Shown one piece after another: positions 24,821 to 33,192 of a stretch of DNA of 35,027 nt (the first letter of the stretch is position 1; every line of letters begins with the position of its first letter). The position numbers and the translations under genes were made by a program. The DNA is taken from positions 1 to 35,027 of the forward strand of contig JAHEEI010000007.1 in assembly GCA_024640785.1 (NCBI GenBank), written 5' to 3'. The notes beneath the pieces were generated by a model. That model had not been told where the DNA came from. It did no database searches and saw only the letters and a program-made list of their open reading frames with translations. The DNA is from Pseudomonadota bacterium. Its GTDB lineage: Bacteria > Desulfobacterota > WTBG01 > CAIYCZ01 > CAIRTM01.

Positions 24821-25252
24821 TTAGAGTTGCGCCTGCATTAATTGATGCATCTTTCCATGGTGCAAATAAATTTCTCCGACTGGTTTCCATTTCAAGTTTA
24901 TAAAAAACGGGACATTGTCAGCCTGAATTATTGCTTTGAATACTCTTGCATTACTATTTTTTACAATTTCAACCGCCTTTAACACCAAACATTTACCAGC
25001 GTTACCACGATATCTTTTTTTTACAGCCAGTCTTCCTCCGACCCAGACATCTTCCGTTTCTCTGTAAACTCTAACTGTTCCGATAATCTTATCATTAATA
25101 AATGCAGCAATATGAACAGCATCTTTATCATGGTCGTCAAGATCTGAATCACAAAAAAGTTTCTGTTCATCAACAAAAACCTGTTTTCTAATTCTAAAAC
25201 AGGCCGCTTGCTCTTCATCATTTATGATCTTTCTGCAAGTTATCCCGGACAT
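24821..25252 (-). CDS. GNAT N-acetyltransferase, MSMEG_0567/Sll0786 type
   Basis: A 143-residue GNAT-fold acyltransferase. FRIRKQVFVDEQKLF, DKDAVHIAAF, GTVRVYRE, WVGGRLAVKKRYRGN (the acetyl-CoA pyrophosphate loop) and FKAIIQADNVPFF match the small 'nitrogen starvation' GNAT family of Nit1C clusters. It is cytosolic with unknown acceptor. It lies between the radical SAM gene (157 bases upstream, with a palindrome in the gap) and the AIR-synthase-like gene (16 bases downstream), the same partners as in cyanobacterial sll0786-0787 and mycobacterial MSMEG_0567-0568. Confidence 0.85.
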   Translation of the reverse strand: MSGITCRKIINDEEQAACFRIRKQVFVDEQKLFCDSDLDDHDKDAVHIAAFINDKIIGTVRVYRETEDVWVGGRLAVKKRYRGNAGKCLVLKAVEIVKNSNARVFKAIIQADNVPFFINLKWKPVGEIYLHHGKMHQLMQAQL

Positions 25253-25361
25253 TATATTTAATAGGTAAATTTAAAAGTTCACAAAAAATCTGCCACTAAA
25301 AGAGATCTTAAAATTATACAATATCTTTAAATCATAAACGGTACTTTTATATTTCAAATTA

Positions 25362-25384
25362 TTAAAACACTTTAAGTGTTTTAA
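25362..25384. repeat. 23-bp palindrome between radical SAM and GNAT genes
   Basis: TTAAAACACTT (25362-25372) and AAGTGTTTTAA (25374-25384) are perfect 11-bp inverted arms around one base. The element follows the radical SAM stop by 25 bases. It could be an operator, an mRNA processing hairpin or a weak terminator, since no good T-tract follows on the minus strand. Confidence 0.6.
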
Positions 25385-25408
25385 ATATATTACCCATTTC
25401 TCTCTGCC

Positions 25409-26476
25409 CTATTCAAACTCAGTAATTGACGAACAGACTCCGCAGCGAACACATCCGGCCTTTGACTTTTTTGAAGAAAGACCATTTTGTTTAATAACTG
25501 CGGCTACTTTTCGGTAAACTATATTCATCTCCTCTGCAGAAGGAGGTCTTAAACTTTCCAGACGTGTGCCGGGAACAGGTCGTAATGGGAGCACATATGG
25601 ATATACACCTAGTTCAGACATCAGTTTCGCACTTTCTATTATTTCATCTAAGCTATCACCGATGCCGACTATTAAAAAACTGCTGACCTGGTTTCTGCCA
25701 AAAACAGAAACTGATTTTTTCCAGGCATTAATATAAAAATCAATACCAAGGCTTGCTTTAGCCGGTGCAATCTTTTTCAACACGGTTTCCGAACAGGACT
25801 CAACATGTATACCGATAGTATCGGCGCCCGCGGTTTTAATCCTTTCATATACATTTTCATCCTCTTCAGGGCAAATTTGAGCATGAACAGCCAGAGATGA
25901 TAATTCTTTAATTGACTTCACACAATCAACAAGATGTCTTGTTCCGTCATGAAAATTTATCCTTTTACCGGTAGTCAGAGTCACATGACAAACTTGATCA
26001 AGTTCTTTTGCCTTTAAAGCGGCATAACCAAGATCCTCTGGGGTTTTTTCTTTTACGGTGCTATTATTTTTAAGTGATAATTCTACCCCACAAAAAACAC
26101 ACTCACAGCCCTGGTCAAAATATAAACAGCTCTGATAAATTGTTGAAGCAAAACAATCTTTGCCATGGATAAGCGCAATTTTTTCAAGTTTTATACCTTT
26201 ACTTGTTTCCAGGTCATAGCAATCAGGTCTTTTCGGAAATGAAACTTCACAAAGCTCACGACTGTCCTTTGTTAAAAAAAAAGTTTTTCCATCCTCTATG
26301 ATGGTGTAGGGAGATTCATCAACAAACCAGCTGTTAGTAGGTACACTTATATACTGTCCGTTAATTATAATCACCTGACCTTCTGAAGGGCCAGCTCCGC
26401 CTTTCCTGCCAGAGAATTTTAAAGGTACTTTCACCCCAAGGCTCTGGAGCTTTATTCTTAATTCTTTGAAATTCAT
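25409..26476 (-). CDS. Radical SAM enzyme, MSMEG_0568 (Nit1C NitD) type
   Basis: A 355-residue TIM-barrel radical SAM protein of the biotin-synthase-like group. N-terminal residues 21-90 form a family-specific domain including FSGRKGGAGPSEG. The cluster region is C117-x6-C124-x-C126-x2-C129, so the usual CX3CX2C is absent and a CX8CX2C (C117/C126/C129) spacing is likely. TTGKRI, HAQICPEE, GIHVES and PLRPVPGT are further radical SAM/biotin-synthase-like segments. The C-terminus has CVRCGVC (342-348), possibly binding an auxiliary cluster. The order ABC transporter, radical SAM, GNAT, AIR synthase suggests a small-molecule modification pathway. The reaction is unknown. Confidence 0.87.
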   Translation of the reverse strand: MNFKELRIKLQSLGVKVPLKFSGRKGGAGPSEGQVIIINGQYISVPTNSWFVDESPYTIIEDGKTFFLTKDSRELCEVSFPKRPDCYDLETSKGIKLEKIALIHGKDCFASTIYQSCLYFDQGCECVFCGVELSLKNNSTVKEKTPEDLGYAALKAKELDQVCHVTLTTGKRINFHDGTRHLVDCVKSIKELSSLAVHAQICPEEDENVYERIKTAGADTIGIHVESCSETVLKKIAPAKASLGIDFYINAWKKSVSVFGRNQVSSFLIVGIGDSLDEIIESAKLMSELGVYPYVLPLRPVPGTRLESLRPPSAEEMNIVYRKVAAVIKQNGLSSKKSKAGCVRCGVCSSITEFE

Positions 26477-26505
26477 TTTTATTAGTTTTGACCCTGTGAG
26501 TGTTT

Positions 26506-27243
26506 TTACTGGTTTTCCCTGTTCAGGAAGGTAATTATTTCAGTACGGTAACGGTTAAACTCATCCTCCGTTACATTTCTAGGAAAAGGCATTTCAACTT
26601 GAAGAGACAGTAATATCTTACCGGGTCTTTTTGATAGCCCGACTATACTGTCGCTTAAATATATGGCTTCATCAATATTATGGGTAACAAAAAGAATGGT
26701 TTTTTTTGATTCAGACCAGATCTCATATAAAAACTTCTGCATCATGGATCGGGTCTGGGAATCCAGCGCACCGAAAGGTTCATCCATTAAGATAATAGAA
26801 GGATTATTTATAAGGGTGCGCGCTATAGCCACACGTTGTTTCATGCCTCCTGAAAGTTCTTTTGGGTACTTATTCTCAAACCCCTTAAGCTCGAAACGTT
26901 CAATATAGCTTAAAGCTTTATCCACTCTTTTACTTACAGCTACACCCTGTATCTCAGGGCCTAGACTTATATTGTCAAGAACCGTCATCCAGGGAAAAAG
27001 CGCATATTCCTGGAAAACAAAACCGGCATTCAGGCTCCCATTTTTTACAACTCTGACACTTCCTTTGGTGGCGTTATCAAGGCCTGAAATTATTCTTAGC
27101 AGAGTGGACTTCCCGCAGCCGCTGGGACCGATAACAGACACAAACTGACCGGCTTCAATCTTAAGCGACACATCAGAAAGCGCACATATCTCACCACCTT
27201 TATTGTCAGTAAATGTTTTTGTCAGATTATCAATCTCAAGCAT
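26506..27243 (-). CDS. ABC transporter ATPase (SsuB/TauB/NrtD-like)
   Basis: A 245-residue nucleotide-binding subunit. Walker A is GPSGCGKST (39-47), the signature LSGGMKQR, Walker B SIILMDEPFGALD and the switch histidine VTHN. The sequence is of the nitrate/sulfonate/taurine importer class. It follows the permease by 14 bases and precedes the radical SAM gene by 29 bases, placing all of them in one likely transcript. Confidence 0.93.
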   Translation of the reverse strand: MLEIDNLTKTFTDNKGGEICALSDVSLKIEAGQFVSVIGPSGCGKSTLLRIISGLDNATKGSVRVVKNGSLNAGFVFQEYALFPWMTVLDNISLGPEIQGVAVSKRVDKALSYIERFELKGFENKYPKELSGGMKQRVAIARTLINNPSIILMDEPFGALDSQTRSMMQKFLYEIWSESKKTILFVTHNIDEAIYLSDSIVGLSKRPGKILLSLQVEMPFPRNVTEDEFNRYRTEIITFLNRENQ

Positions 27244-27257
27244 ATTTCTTCTCTACG

Positions 27258-28028
27258 CTACTCTCTCCATTTAAGCGCACGATTTTCAAGCAACCTCAGC
27301 AAAAGGTCAAGCGCAAAACCAATTAACCCAATTGTTATCATGCCAGCAAGAATCATATCCGGACGCTGAATATCACGTGCAGTCATAATCATATAACCGA
27401 CCCCGTATCCGCTTTTCACACCTGTAAATTCCGCGGCTACAAGAGTCATCCATCCGATTCCCATTCCAATACGAAGCCCGGTGTAAACAGAGGGAAAAGA
27501 GCCTGGAAGGAGTACTTTATAAAATATATCACGTTCACCTGCCCCAAGTGTCTTGGCAGCATCAATTAGAACCTTATCCACGGAAAGAACCCCGGAAATG
27601 GTACTTATAACAATGGGAAAAAAACAGCCCAGAAAAATAATAAATACTGCTGATTTTAATCCAATACCAAACCAAAGGATCGCAAGAGGTATCCATGCAA
27701 GCGGCGGAATCGGGCGGATCATTTCAATGAATGGGGTGCATATTTCTCTTAAACGTTTTGACCGACCAAGTATTATCCCAAGGGGAATGGCTGAAATAGA
27801 AGCAATTAGAAAACCGAAAAGCACCCGAACTAGACTATAGACACAGTGATAGAAAAGGATCTTCTGTTGAGGAAGTCCCGTAATAATCAACTCTTTTAAA
27901 GCAATAATGATAAGAAACGGTGAGGAAATTTTATTTGCCGGTAATATTTCAAATGAAGATAGAAGCTGCCACACAATAAGTGCGCATAAAGGGATAAGTA
28001 TCTTCTCTCTATTTTGATATAAGCTCAT
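27258..28028 (-). CDS. ABC transporter permease (SsuC/TauC-like)
   Basis: A 256-residue inner-membrane permease with about six helices. The EAA loop region is DAAKTLGAGERDIFYKVLLP, typical of the nitrate/sulfonate/taurine family. GWMTLVAAEFTGVKSGYGVGYMI is another family hallmark. It lies between the binding protein (13 bases) and ATPase genes, so it forms the channel of that importer. Confidence 0.92.
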   Translation of the reverse strand: MSLYQNREKILIPLCALIVWQLLSSFEILPANKISSPFLIIIALKELIITGLPQQKILFYHCVYSLVRVLFGFLIASISAIPLGIILGRSKRLREICTPFIEMIRPIPPLAWIPLAILWFGIGLKSAVFIIFLGCFFPIVISTISGVLSVDKVLIDAAKTLGAGERDIFYKVLLPGSFPSVYTGLRIGMGIGWMTLVAAEFTGVKSGYGVGYMIMTARDIQRPDMILAGMITIGLIGFALDLLLRLLENRALKWRE

Positions 28029-28041
28029 TTAATATTAAAGA

Positions 28042-28983
28042 CTAATAATTAAAAACATCTTGTATAAATCTGGGACTCTCCTGTGGTCTTATATATCTTA
28101 ATTCATCCAAAAAATCAACGAACTGAACTGCTTTATCATGATCAATTATAGAATCATATTTGATTCTGGAAACGGCTTTCCCAACAATATCCGCATCCAT
28201 TCCTGTATATTTTATACCGATTGCAATTGCGTCTTTATGGTTATTTTTAATATAGACGCAAGCCCTGTTATGAACTTCTTTAATTTTTGAAAGTTTATCC
28301 GGATTTTTTCTCAAAAATTGTTCACCCGCGACAGCTACACAACAGGGATGATTCTTCCAGATATCCGATGAAGAAATTAGAACTCTGCTGGCACCCTCCA
28401 CCTCAGCTTGTGATGGATACGGTTCCCAAGCAATAAAAGCGTCTATGCTTTTCTGTTTTAATGCCTGAATCATCTCTGGCGGCTTTAAAACTATAATCCT
28501 GATGTAATCAAAAGACACTCCTGCTTTCATTAGGGCCTTTCTCAACAGAAAATCCTGCATAGTGGCATGGCCGGGGATAGCAATTGTCCTGCCAGTCAGG
28601 TCTGAAACTGATTTAATCTTAGAATCTGTTTTGACAACAATGGAAGAGCCCTCAAGATTAGACTGTGATATAAATTTAATATCAGCAACTCTGTTTAAAT
28701 AAGCCGCCGTAGCAGGCGCCTGCCCCACATAACCAAGGTCAAGTGCACCCGCAGCAAAAGCGCTCATTTCTTCCGGCCCGGCTTTAAATATCCCGGAAAC
28801 CTCTATTTTAAGCCCAGCTTCTTCAAAGAAACCTTTTTCAAGCGAGACAAACAAAGGAAGATGATGAAGATCATTCTGCAGATATCCAACGCGAATTGCA
28901 CTGTCTTCATTTGGATATTTACAGGAAAATAATAATAAGACAGCCAGACAGCTGAGGATTAAACGCTTAAAAAACATAATCAA
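28042..28983 (-). CDS. ABC transporter substrate-binding lipoprotein (SsuA/NMT1-like)
   Basis: A 313-residue binding protein. An N-terminal signal with lipobox LLFSC (cysteine at about residue 21) indicates a lipid-anchored periplasmic protein. RVGYLQNDLHHLPLFVSLEKGFFEEAGL, GALDLGYVGQAPATAAYL and IDAFIAWEPYPSQAE are typical of the nitrate/sulfonate/thiamine-precursor binding family. The ligand cannot be read from sequence. It is the first gene of the set ending in the AIR-synthase-like gene. AAGG lies seven bases before the ATG; a second ATG two codons in is possible. Confidence 0.9.
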   Translation of the reverse strand: MIMFFKRLILSCLAVLLLFSCKYPNEDSAIRVGYLQNDLHHLPLFVSLEKGFFEEAGLKIEVSGIFKAGPEEMSAFAAGALDLGYVGQAPATAAYLNRVADIKFISQSNLEGSSIVVKTDSKIKSVSDLTGRTIAIPGHATMQDFLLRKALMKAGVSFDYIRIIVLKPPEMIQALKQKSIDAFIAWEPYPSQAEVEGASRVLISSSDIWKNHPCCVAVAGEQFLRKNPDKLSKIKEVHNRACVYIKNNHKDAIAIGIKYTGMDADIVGKAVSRIKYDSIIDHDKAVQFVDFLDELRYIRPQESPRFIQDVFNY

Positions 28984-28984
28984 A

Positions 28985-29024
28985 CCTTAAATGAAAATTC
29001 CCTGCTTGGTACAGCAGGGAATTT
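28985..29024 (-). terminator. Terminator between the Hdr-like genes and the ABC set
   Basis: AAATTCCCTGCT (28995-29006) and AGCAGGGAATTT (29013-29024) form a perfect 12-bp stem with a six-base loop. On the minus strand it runs on into TCATTT after the TTT of the stem. It should separate the HdrD-like transcript from the binding-protein gene 12 bases beyond. Confidence 0.8.
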
Positions 29025-29048
29025 AAAATATATAATATTATTTAAAAG

Positions 29049-30452
29049 CTATTCAACATCTAAATCAGTCTCTTCCTCAGGGTTATTTTCTTCATTGTCA
29101 TCACCCAGTGCCATGCAAACCAATTCTGTAATATCACGCATTTTTATAGGGGCGTTCTTGGCCTGAATTCCGACCTGAAGCCCCTGATAACAGAATGGAC
29201 AGGCTGATACCAATTCTGAAGCACCGGTTGCCAGCGCATCCTCAATTCGTTTCTGAGAAATTGAATTCTGCATATCCGGAAAACCGGATTTTAAACCGCC
29301 GCCGGCACCGCAGCAGCGTGAGTTTTCCCTGTTTCTCTCCATTTCAACGAATTCAAGACCAGGGATCAGACTAATTAGATCACGGGGTGCATCAAAAATT
29401 CCTGCATGCCGGCCAAGATGACAGGGATCATGATAGGTAATTTTAAGATTAACCGGTTTTTTAAGCTCCAGTTTACCGGACTTAATCAGGTCAACAATAA
29501 ACTCAAGAGTATGCTTTACTTCAAAATCAAGCTTACCCACCCTCTTATAATCCTCTTTAATGGTTTTCAAACAGCCTGCACAGGACGTTACCAGAGTTTT
29601 AATACCCAGCCCATTAAACTGTTCTATATTCTCGCTACTGATCCTTATAAAACTTTTCTTATCTCCCATTCGCAAGAGAACACTGCCGCAGCATTTCTCC
29701 TTATTGCCCAGGATTCCAAAATCCAACCCTGCATGCTCAAATATATTGGTTGTATTAATCGCAACCTCTTCAACATTATTATCATACGATGCCGTACAAC
29801 CGACATAATAGAGAACCTCTGAACTCATTTTGCTGATATCTTTTGGCACATCCTTAATTCTTTTCTTTTTCTTGGCCATCTTTGCCCAACGCCCTCTTGA
29901 ACTTCTGGGCTGAGCCCAAGGATTGTCATAGTTCTTAGTGTTTTTAACCAACGCTTTCTGATTCTCAAGAGGTCCATGGCCTGAATCAACAATAGTTTCT
30001 CGAATACGTTCCCAGAGTTCAACCGTATCAATAGCTACCGGACATACAAAGTGACACTGCATACAGGTACTGCAGGCATACAGATCTTTTGCAAAAGCTT
30101 CCATCTCAGCATTTGTCACCGTTTTTTTACCGGAAAGTTTACCAAGGATACTGTCCGCACTAAATAAGCCGTACTGGCGTGTGATAATCTCCTTAAACAG
30201 ACTGGCTCTTCCGCGAGGATTTAATGGCTCTCGATCGTCCTCATCATAGGCCGGGCACCAGTTTGAACATTCACCGCAACGTGTACACGCATCAAGCTCC
30301 ATCAGCTGACGTGGACTGAATTTGTCAATATTTAGTTTTGGAGCCGGAGCATTTTTATCAGCATTAGGCTCTGCAGTTTCTACAGGAACTGATACTTCAT
30401 TATTTTCAGGAATCTCAACTTTATCCATTTCTTGTTTTATTTCATTTTCCAT
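29049..30452 (-). CDS. HdrD/DsrK-like iron-sulfur protein with two CCG domains
   Basis: A 467-residue redox protein of the heterodisulfide-reductase D/DsrK/TmcB type. Two ferredoxin-type [4Fe-4S] motifs come first (C56/C59/C62/C66 and C127/C130/C133/C137). Two complete CCG motifs follow (C219, C254-C255, C291, C294 and C344, C380-C381, C418, C421), which bind noncubane [4Fe-4S] clusters in characterised relatives. There is no signal peptide, so it is probably cytosolic and membrane-attached through the HdrE-like partner encoded 13 bases upstream. AGAAGGAGG precedes the ATG. It probably exchanges electrons between the quinone pool and a disulfide or protein thiol; the substrate is unknown. Confidence 0.92.
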   Translation of the reverse strand: MENEIKQEMDKVEIPENNEVSVPVETAEPNADKNAPAPKLNIDKFSPRQLMELDACTRCGECSNWCPAYDEDDREPLNPRGRASLFKEIITRQYGLFSADSILGKLSGKKTVTNAEMEAFAKDLYACSTCMQCHFVCPVAIDTVELWERIRETIVDSGHGPLENQKALVKNTKNYDNPWAQPRSSRGRWAKMAKKKKRIKDVPKDISKMSSEVLYYVGCTASYDNNVEEVAINTTNIFEHAGLDFGILGNKEKCCGSVLLRMGDKKSFIRISSENIEQFNGLGIKTLVTSCAGCLKTIKEDYKRVGKLDFEVKHTLEFIVDLIKSGKLELKKPVNLKITYHDPCHLGRHAGIFDAPRDLISLIPGLEFVEMERNRENSRCCGAGGGLKSGFPDMQNSISQKRIEDALATGASELVSACPFCYQGLQVGIQAKNAPIKMRDITELVCMALGDDNEENNPEEETDLDVE

Positions 30453-30465
30453 AATAAACCTCCTT

Positions 30466-31233
30466 CTATGCCCGCTCTGACGCGTCGATTACGATTTCAA
30501 GTGGACTAACAAAAATATGCCACGCTTTACTGAACGGAATATAAGCTAAAAATATCATAGAGATTATCGCGTGAATCCAGACCCATAGCTTGTAATCAAT
30601 CAGCCCGAGCCCTATTGTTTCAAGGATTTTCGCAAGAATATTTCCGGCGAAAGAATATGATGCAACAGACGCATATTCAGGATACATCAGCCTTACGCCT
30701 TCACAGAAAAAACCAGTTAAGGCAATTATTAACAACAGAAACAAGGACATCGTATCTTTAGATAATGTCTCAAGCTGTTTTGCGGGAATAATGAACCTCC
30801 TCATTATAGCTATCGTAAGGCCGATTAAAAGCATCAGTCCGAAAATATCCCCCCAAACATCGAGAATATGAGCGCCTACGCCATCCTGATAATCAAAGAA
30901 TGTTTTTGAAAGAAAATTATCCGGAGGCAGGAAATGGCTCATGTATGCGATCAAAGATGTTTCTGCCAAAAGTCCCATGAAACCGATAAATATACAAAAA
31001 TGCATAAGCCATCTAATGAAACTTATCTTCAAGATCTGAAGCTGCAGCAAAACATCACAGAAAAATGATTTTATTATTGCGGGAAAATTAAGAGAATGAT
31101 GCAAACTAGGTGCTTTTCCTTTCGTCCACAGCGTTATACTCGCTAGAATTCCGGCAATCAGAATCAAAACCGTAATTACAGTGAGGGTGTAGAGCAGTGC
31201 CGTTGCTTCGAAATAGAGTTTATTAGAGTACAT
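30466..31233 (-). CDS. HdrE/DsrM/NarI-like membrane subunit
   Basis: A 255-residue protein with five to six membrane helices resembling the cytochrome b subunits NarI, DsrM and HdrE. Histidines in RWLMHFCIFIGF and in the HA segment of KLWVWIHAIISM are candidate heme b ligands. It is expected to oxidise or reduce quinone and pass electrons to the HdrD-like protein. The start is supported by AGGAGG (31238-31243). It overlaps the end of the BPL_N gene by 58 bases, so translation of the two is probably coupled. Confidence 0.88.
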   Translation of the reverse strand: MYSNKLYFEATALLYTLTVITVLILIAGILASITLWTKGKAPSLHHSLNFPAIIKSFFCDVLLQLQILKISFIRWLMHFCIFIGFMGLLAETSLIAYMSHFLPPDNFLSKTFFDYQDGVGAHILDVWGDIFGLMLLIGLTIAIMRRFIIPAKQLETLSKDTMSLFLLLIIALTGFFCEGVRLMYPEYASVASYSFAGNILAKILETIGLGLIDYKLWVWIHAIISMIFLAYIPFSKAWHIFVSPLEIVIDASERA

Positions 31234-32435
31234 TGTTTCCTCCTTTGTTTATCTGTAATACTGTTATTTTTATAACTAAAATATATTTTTAAGAATTTCG
31301 CAGTTGCTTTTCTTAAATTAAAAAATAACTGGGTTGCCTCTTCAACTGAATTTTCTGGCAACTTCTGAGTGTTTTGCAGAAATCGAAGTGTTTCCTTAAT
31401 TAATTCAAGATATCCAACCAGCTCCTTTGTCTCGTCTACATTAATATATAAGTATGCATCTTTATTATCAAGCAGCCTAGCCCGGTTCCAGATCGTCTCA
31501 AGAAAGACCCTTATTTTTTCCGGGTCATATACTTTCCGGCCTATCAGCCACTTATACGAAGAACGCTCAAGTGATAATGCAATAATTCTGGAATTGCTTA
31601 CCTCACTCAAAAACTTTTTATAAAGCTTCTCTATTCTGCCAGAATCCGTATGATCAGACGTAGAGTGTTTTGGAATGCTCTGACTTGACCTTGAAGCGAA
31701 ATTAAATATTATATCAAAGAGTATCTTATTAGCATCCACATAATCAGGATGCTCAAAGTGGGGTCCAAAAAGAAAAAAGGTGCCCTGTCCAAGATTTTTT
31801 TTTGCTGCTGCCACGCTGCCTATAATTGTTTCCCGTGCAATCTTCTCATCAACTAGAAATTCGGTCTTTTCTGTAAAATCATGGTATACAGCCAGAGCAT
31901 CTATATCTTCAGAAGCCTGTAAACCTGGACCGCCGTATAAAGGCGCATTTACCACCTTGTCTGAGTAACAATCCTTAAACTTTATTTTAACCTCTTCCCG
32001 TACCGGATGAAACACATACTGACACCCATATTCTGTACAGAACTTATCAGCTTTTCTAACGGGTAAAGGCAGATTTTTTGTCAGGTTTGTAATGGGTGCA
32101 TGAACAAAATTAAAATTATTTAAAGGGGTTAAAGAGGACCTTAGCGGTAGATAGGCGCCCGCACATGAACCGATGTAAACACCTCCATTTCTAACAAACC
32201 TTTCAATTTCTTCTCCCCCGAACTTTCCAAGCCCCCCTGCAATAGTAAAAGTATCCCCGCCTGAGATAAAGAATATATTACAAGAGCTTATTAAACCTTT
32301 CTCAACATCTGCTTCATCTAAAAAACTAACGTTATAGCAGCCAAATTTCTCGAATATATCTGCAAACCAGGTCCATGAGTGAGATGTGCCATGTCCTACA
32401 TAAATACCGATTAAAGGGTAATTTTGTTTATACAT
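31176..32435 (-). CDS. BPL_N-domain (class I glutamine amidotransferase-like) protein
   Basis: A 419-residue protein. Residues 5-245 form a class I glutamine amidotransferase-like fold of the biotin-protein-ligase N-terminal (BPL_N) type. The nucleophile elbow is GSCAGAY with C91, and a candidate H226/E228 lies in FGPHFEHPDY. The ligase catalytic part is absent. Residues 270-395 are a helical region of unknown function. The C-terminal 19 codons overlap the HdrE-like gene. It heads the three-gene set with the Hdr-like pair. A hydrolase or amidase activity is possible but unproven. Confidence 0.85.
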   Translation of the reverse strand: MYKQNYPLIGIYVGHGTSHSWTWFADIFEKFGCYNVSFLDEADVEKGLISSCNIFFISGGDTFTIAGGLGKFGGEEIERFVRNGGVYIGSCAGAYLPLRSSLTPLNNFNFVHAPITNLTKNLPLPVRKADKFCTEYGCQYVFHPVREEVKIKFKDCYSDKVVNAPLYGGPGLQASEDIDALAVYHDFTEKTEFLVDEKIARETIIGSVAAAKKNLGQGTFFLFGPHFEHPDYVDANKILFDIIFNFASRSSQSIPKHSTSDHTDSGRIEKLYKKFLSEVSNSRIIALSLERSSYKWLIGRKVYDPEKIRVFLETIWNRARLLDNKDAYLYINVDETKELVGYLELIKETLRFLQNTQKLPENSVEEATQLFFNLRKATAKFLKIYFSYKNNSITDKQRRKQCTLINSISKQRHCSTPSL

Positions 32436-32441
32436 CTAATT

Positions 32442-32450
32442 ATTATATCA
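32442..32450 (-). promoter_or_regulatory. Extended -10 promoter almost touching the BPL_N start codon
   Basis: On the minus strand TGATATAAT (32450-32442) is a perfect extended -10. Only six bases separate it from the ATG at 32435-32433, and there is no Shine-Dalgarno. Transcription from it would give a leaderless or nearly leaderless mRNA. I see no good -35. Confidence 0.45.
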
Positions 32451-33086
32451 TAAATAATAAAAATTAGTGTGCTAATAATATAGCTTGAAAATATAACAGA
32501 TATATTTTTTATACTCAATTAAATTTAAATTTTACTAATTACAAATTTAATCAAACAAGGATAATGATATATATGCATTATCAGACATTCCTATTTAAAA
32601 AGAGTTAACTTAAAATCTGTCCAAATATATAAATAAATCAGAAAATATTTAATTAACAAAACCTAATACTTATATCCATAATCAATGATGAAATAATTGC
32701 TTAGGAATATAAATGTAAACCCAAAAAATCATATCATGCAAATCCAAGTCAACATATCAATAATCTTAATTAGTCACCCCGAAACTCCATGTTAGATTTA
32801 TGGAATAATGTGACCCGAATTTTGGAAGTCTGTAGGATTTAATAAATGGTGTAAGCCGTTCGCAATAATCACAGATTAACAGGCAAATATATAGAATCAT
32901 TAGCTATAAGCAAGCCGTACAGATACATTTTTAATGCAAACTTCATGGCAGTATAGTATAAAAAACATGTGCTTAGGTGAATAGAAATATAATTATCTTT
33001 GATAAATAAATTAAATATTTCAGAAAAAATCATGCACAAAGATCCATATAGGAGATATCGCAACAAAAAAAGCTCTCAACGCAAAA

Positions 33087-33185
33087 ATGGAGTCTGCACA
33101 TTATCAGGAAGCTGTTAGCCGCCTGGACGAGCTAATCGCATCAGAACCCGAAATTAAACAATATTATTCAATGGAAATCGGATAA
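33087..33185 (+). CDS. Short ORF or gene remnant upstream of the DUF1456 gene
   Basis: A 32-residue frame (MESAHYQEAVSRLDELIASE...) with protein-like, helical composition, higher GC than its surroundings and a stop at 33183. The frame is open upstream to 33015 without a standard start, adding residues such as GDIATKKALNAK. It may be the tail of a decayed gene or a small gene. I do not recognise it. The rest of 32436-33086 is AT-rich with no convincing gene. Confidence 0.35.
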   Translation: MESAHYQEAVSRLDELIASEPEIKQYYSMEIG

Positions 33186-33192
33186 TATCTTT

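Noticed and set aside
32869-33066. 65-residue open frame on the minus strand in the large gap
   Set aside because: It has AT-driven composition, no ribosome binding site, no recognisable motif, and overlaps the upstream extension of a better plus-strand frame.
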